Part shown: piece after piece, positions 59,449-64,000 of the stretch | Position numbering within the stretch: position 1 is the first letter of the stretch | How the letters are laid out: every line of letters begins with the position of its first letter | From: Brachionus rotundiformis | Taxonomy: Eukaryota > Rotifera > Eurotatoria > Ploima > Brachionidae | DNA: 64,000 nucleotides | Assembly (NCBI GenBank): GCA_016802295.1 | Contig: JAESIW010000180.1 | Coordinates: 3,062,102-3,126,101, forward strand | Direction of reading: 5' to 3' | Program-made: the position numbers and the translations under genes | The notes under the pieces: model-generated | Database searches by the model: none | Told to the model about the DNA's origin: nothing | The model's input: only the letters and a program-made list of their open reading frames with translations

Positions 59449-61793
59449 GCCTTTTGTATATTTTTACCTTTTTTTAATTGGCAAATGTTTTAAACAATTA
59501 TTTTTTAATAAAAAATTTAATAAATTAAAATACATTTTTTTCTTTAAATAATAAGAAAATTTATATAATTTAAACTATATAGAAAAGATATTAATAAAAA
59601 TGAATATTAATAAAAAGTTGTTTAACTTTACTAGATTTATTTGATTCGAAACTAAATAAAAAAGATATGTTTATAAGATATCAAATACTTTCATTAAAAT
59701 CAAATAAAAATTAAAATACGCTTCATTAATGTACCAATTATTTTTTTTTCTTAAGTTTGAGTTTAAGTCCCATGGACAAAGTATATATAAATTTAAAAGA
59801 AATAAAAAGAAAAAAAAAACATAATTATTTATAAGTCATAAAATTTAAAGCAAGCTGAGTTTAATTCAATATTTAATTTGATTTTCGCCACAATGAATTT
59901 AATTGAATCAACTAGATCATGTTTTTCTTCGATAAATAAACGATCAATTATTGCTAGAGAAGTTTTCAAACAATAGTCCATTACATCAATATGAGTTTTT
60001 TTCTCCATATCATTTACTTGTTTGCAATAAGAGGTATTTTTCTGATCAATTTTCTATAGTTGTCGCGAAGGAAAGTCAAGATATTCCAACAAACTGAGCT
60101 ATTTTATTAATTACTTTAAAAAAGAATACCTTGTGTCTCATGTAAAGTTGTTCAACCATCTCTAAGTGCAAGGTTTCTAATAGAGGTCTAATTCTTGAAA
60201 ATTTCTTAATTCCCAGTGCTCTTTTAATTAATAAATTTTGTCTTATGTCTAGTTCATTTAGTTTATTTTCACTAGTAAAGACCAAGTCTAAATGATATCG
60301 AAAAATTGGTTCAATCTTTGGTAAATTATAAAACATTCATAATAAAGTTAGGAAAAAACTTTATTTTTTTAATTTAGATTTATCAGATATTTTTAAAAAT
60401 CCCAATACCGGAAAATTTAAATTCTTAGATTTAAGTTATAATTTAAAGAAAATTTTTTCAAAGCCTTGTTTAAAAAAAGTAAGATGTGATAAACGTGATT
60501 CGGTTGATAAATTTCTTATGATAAACCTCTTAATAATAAATTATTATCTAACTTTTAATAAAAATCAAAGAATTCGTAAAAAAAAATTTAAACTAAAAAT
60601 TTACCGTATTTTGAGAATTTTAATTCAAAAACGTGGCTCAAAAAAAAGAAAAATTAGACTTTTTTCCCTCTATTAGAGACAAGAAAAATACATGTTTTAC
60701 TTTAGAGATGATTCATGATTTTCTTTTAAACAAGGCACATAATTTGAAAAAAACTAATTGAAAAAGAAAAAGTAGCAAGTTTCTTCTATTTGTGGTTACT
60801 TATATTCGAGGGAATATGGTACATGTATTACCTCTTAAAAAAGAAGATATGATAAACAAATATTCAAAAATCAATATAAAAAAATTATTTTATAAAAAAT
60901 TTAATAAAATAATATCAACGAAAAATACGTCTTATTTACGATTTAAGATACTTGTAAAAGAAAGATAATGAATCTGTTGTATTTTCATTAATCAATTTAA
61001 TTATAACTAGAACAAAACAATTTAGTCTTGAACATGAATAACAACTTCTACTAAATTTGCATTAATTTACTAAAAACGTGATAACATTAGATGAATATTC
61101 AGAATTTGAAAAATAAAGGGAGTAGTAGATATAATGATTTTTGTTTAAAAAATAGTAATTTTTTTTAATTGAGATAATTTAGGTAAATTTCCAAAAATTA
61201 AATATTCAAGATATTCAGTAATTAAGTCAATTTAAATTCTTAGATTTTTTTTAAAATTTACCTATTTTATCTACAAATGAATTATCCAGTAAAAATTAAT
61301 TAAAATTGTAAACTTGAAAATTAAAAAATTAAAAACAAAGCTTATTTAATTGACTTTTTTTTAATGAAATATTATGGAAATTTTTTTTTAAATTTATCAA
61401 TTATCTAAAATTTTCCTGAAGTTCTCATTTAAGTGTTTAAAAACAAGAAAATATTTCTGAAATTTAGAGTTATTGAAAATTTATTTACTTTTAATATTTT
61501 TTCTTATAAACTTAAAATTCTATCAAGTATTAAAATTTAAAATTTATGTTTAAAAATTATGCGTACAATTGTTTGTCTTAATTAGGTCACAATTATTTTA
61601 AAAAATTCTAATGAAACAAAATTTTCAAATCACTAAAGCGAGCTGCAAACTAGTGAAATTGAAAATTAATCCAGAAAATAAAATAAATTAAAAATTAACA
61701 AAGGTTAATGAGTTTAAAAAAGTTTAAGGACACCATTAAATATTCAATCAATATTTCTTTTGTTTGTTTTTAAAAATTTATTTTGAAAAAAGT
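59449..61793. other. Intergenic containing a LINE relic
   Basis: AATAAA signals for the ETS gene lie shortly after 59,500. Apart from the relic at 59.8-60.3 kb there is only AT-rich sequence before the transporter start. Confidence 0.6.
59829..60336 (-). mobile_element. LINE relic, C-terminal part
   Basis: Minus-strand frames read NKLNELDIRQNLLIKRALG, FSRIRPLLETLHLEMVEQLY, then after a frameshift and a stop near 60,060, SYCKQVNDMEK and SLAIIDRLFIEEKHDLVDS, ending at TAA 59831-59829. The first block is a familiar post-RT segment of non-LTR retrotransposons, of a different type from the copies at 20-27 kb. Confidence 0.6.
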
Positions 61794-64000
61794 ATGGCTT
61801 CAAACCAACTATCTCTATTATTATGGAAAATTTATTTAGTTCAAAGACGAACTCGAGTTATTACCATTTTAGAACTGATTTTACCTGCAATTTTGAGCAT
61901 TATTTTATTGCCAATCCGCCAAATAATAAATACTGATGATCTGGTTAACAATACAGTATACGACCCATTTCTTATGGAAGATCTTGACTCCACTTTTGAA
62001 ATTTATAAAAATTCAACCTTTGCTTATTATCCAAACACTTCTCATCGAACAAATCAAATAATGGAAATGGTGTCGAATAAGTTCCAGCTTAATTTTGAGT
62101 GTAAAACTTGCTCTGTTAATTCTTAGTAAATTTTTAATTAGTGTTTAAATTTAAGCTTTTAAAAATGATGCTGAAATGATCGAATATTTGTCATCAGACA
62201 CTACATACCATTTATTCGGAATAGGTGTTTTAGATGATAGGATAGAAAATTTTACCTACGAGTTGAGGTTTCCTCATTCGCCTCGTTACCAAGATTCAGT
62301 AAATGAATGGAAAGAATGGAAAACTCACCAAATATTTCCCAAGTTTGAAACTCTTGGACCTAGGGACAAATCTTGCAAATATGGTGGCGCTCCAGGTTCT
62401 CAGTTAAAAATAAGCATACATTATTTTTAATTAAAATTTCTTTTCTTAAAGGATACTACACAGAAGGTTTTTTAAGTGTCCAAAAGGCTATCGATTTTGC
62501 TCTTATTAATTTATTCGATAGCCAAGTTGATAATGTAGAAATTTTTCTAAAACGATTTCCATATGGACCCTATGTTCATGACAATTTTGTTATAATACTC
62601 ATAGCTGTGTTTCCTTATATAATACAATTGAGTTTTATCTTCACAGTAATATTCACTGCCAAATCCATAGTTCAAGAAAAGGAGACTGGCCTTAAAGAAG
62701 GCATGAAGCTAATGGGTATGAAGTCGAGCATTTATTGGTTAAGTTGGTACTTAAAGGCAATGTTTTCTCTAATTCCTTCTTTGGTTATCATGGTTATTTG
62801 TTTCAAATTAAAGCTCACCATGAGCAATGGAACAAAAGCGTCAATCATAGACAGATCAGATGGCACAATTTTGGCCATGTTACTATTTCTATATGCATCT
62901 AGTCTCACCACATTTATCCTGATGTGTACTTCTTTTTTCAAAAAGAGCAATACTGCTTCGACGGGAACCGCTATCATCTACATTTTGTCGTTTATGCCTC
63001 ATATTTATTTATCTCTTAATTACGAAAAATTAAACTCAGTGATAAAAATATGCGCTTGCTTAGTTAACAATCTGGCAATGTGTCTGGGGGTGCATATAAT
63101 TAGCATACTTGAAGGTATTGGTATGGGTGTTAATTTTTCCAACATTTACAATGGAGTTTATGCCGATGAAAAATTTTCATTACTTCATGTAATGGTCATT
63201 ATGGTGGCTAATAATTTTATTCACTTATTTATACTCTATTACGTTGACAGTGTTTATCCGGGCGACTTTGGAATTCCAAAGCCATGGAACTTTTTGTTTA
63301 CCAGAAAAAAATTCAATTTGAGCTATAAAAAAATTGACTATGATGATAACCAAACAGCAAGTTGCTATTTTGAAGATGAGTCCATCTATTCATCGAAAAA
63401 AATTGGAATTCAATTAAAAAATGTATCTAAATATTTTAAACAATTAAATGGCAAAGTTATTCAATCAGTTGACAATTTATCATTAAATGTTTATGAAGGA
63501 CAAATTACTGTTCTATTAGGTCATAATGGAGCAGGCAAAAGGTAAGAAATTATCTTTTATTTTTGATTAATTTTTTTCAAAGTACCACTCTATCTATGAT
63601 TACTGGGAACCTCAAACCAGATTCTGGAAATGTGTATATTTATGATAATGATATTGTGGAAAATTGTCAAAAAGCAAGATCGGTTTTAGGCTATTGTCCT
63701 CAGCACAATTTATTGTTCGATAATTTGACTGTAATAGAACATCTAGAGCTTTTTTCTCGGCTAAAACAAAATTATAACATCAATGAAATAAATAAGATTC
63801 TTGAAATGATCAATTTAACAGATAAGAAATACTCGTTGGCTAAGACTCTATCAGGTGGCATGAAAAGAAAACTGTCGGTGGCTATAGCATTTATTGGAGG
63901 GTCCAAAGTGGTTATTTTAGATGAACCAAGTATATTATTTTTAAAAAAATAAAATGATTGATTTTTAAATAATTTTAAATTAAAGGTTCAGGTAATTATT
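61794..64000 (+). CDS. ABCA-subfamily transporter, N-terminal half, cut by window edge
   Basis: Exons 61794-62100, 62156-62395, 62452-63541, 63583-63929 and probably 63986 onward; introns 55, 56, 41 and 56 nt. Start ATG 61794. First helix at about 21-40 (ITILELILPAILSIILLP), a large extracellular loop, then helices from FVIILIAVFPYIIQL onward with the ABCA-typical EKETGLKEGMKLMGM. The first nucleotide-binding domain shows Walker A GHNGAGKST (formed across the 41-nt intron), Q-loop YCPQHNLLFDNLTVIEHL, signature LSGGMKRKLSVAIAF and Walker B KVVILDEPS. ABCA proteins export lipids using ATP; the substrate is not inferable. Reading through the third and fourth introns gives stops, so separate frames there are one gene. 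The D-loop exon after 63986 reads S-S-G then N-Y instead of a VDP-like sequence, so that border is uncertain. The second half lies beyond the window. Confidence 0.9.

Noticed and set aside
1..64000. tRNA genes
   Set aside because: No GGTTCGANNCC-type B box with a foldable cloverleaf was noticed; a tRNA search program would settle it.

Overview
The window is metazoan nuclear DNA from a small, very AT-rich genome. Evidence: core histone genes, spliced genes whose introns are mostly 40-80 nt with GT-AG borders, a PEA3-type ETS factor, a BNIP3/NIX-type mitophagy receptor, a seven-helix receptor, ABCA-type transporter and Golgi glycosyltransferases, plus degenerate LINEs and TA-flanked DNA transposons. 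The standard genetic code fits every gene. The compact introns and AT bias would suit a monogonont rotifer (Brachionus-like), but that placement is inference; other small-genome protostomes are possible.

Layout. 1-2.6 kb: histones H4 (strongly divergent), H2A and H2B, with H2A and H2B head to head. 4.1-4.9 kb (-): cysteine-type glutathione peroxidase, 3 exons. 5.8-9.7 kb (+): complete 11-exon MUT-7/EXD3-type 3'-5' exonuclease with Mut7-C domain. 10.5-11.7 kb (-): BNIP3/NIX homologue, 3 exons. 11.7-18.8 kb: gene desert. 18.8-19.7 kb (+): unrecognised basic protein. 20-27.7 kb: transposon-rich block with a CAGT-ended MITE, a truncated LINE, a 693-bp foldback element with 6-bp target duplication, other LINE relics, and an apparently intact pogo/Tigger-like element whose transposase carries acidic and RGG repeats. 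28.1-29.8 kb (-): GT7 beta-1,4-galactosyltransferase-type enzyme. 29.9-36.9 kb: desert. 37-38.6 kb (+): intronless rhodopsin-like receptor. 43.3-44.8 kb (+): GT31 beta-1,3-glycosyltransferase. 46.1-49.3 kb (-): DUF229 alkaline-phosphatase/sulfatase-fold membrane protein. 53.5-57.3 kb (+): CDP-alcohol phosphotransferase-type membrane protein with repeats in its long intron. 57.7-59.4 kb (+): ETS factor. 61.8-64 kb (+): first part of an ABCA transporter cut by the window edge.

The genes do not form an operon. A loose theme is the secretory pathway: two type II glycosyltransferases, a membrane DUF229 protein and a phosphotransferase lie within about 30 kb. The most unusual items are the H4 variant with a shortened tail and Lys-to-Asn changes at positions equivalent to K31, K77 and K91; the BNIP3 homologue with its LIR and an upstream CACGTG; the RGG-tailed pogo transposase; and several TIR/foldback repeat families present in more than one copy. 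Exon joins were made by eye from splice consensus, reading phase and family motifs; no alignment or search could be run.
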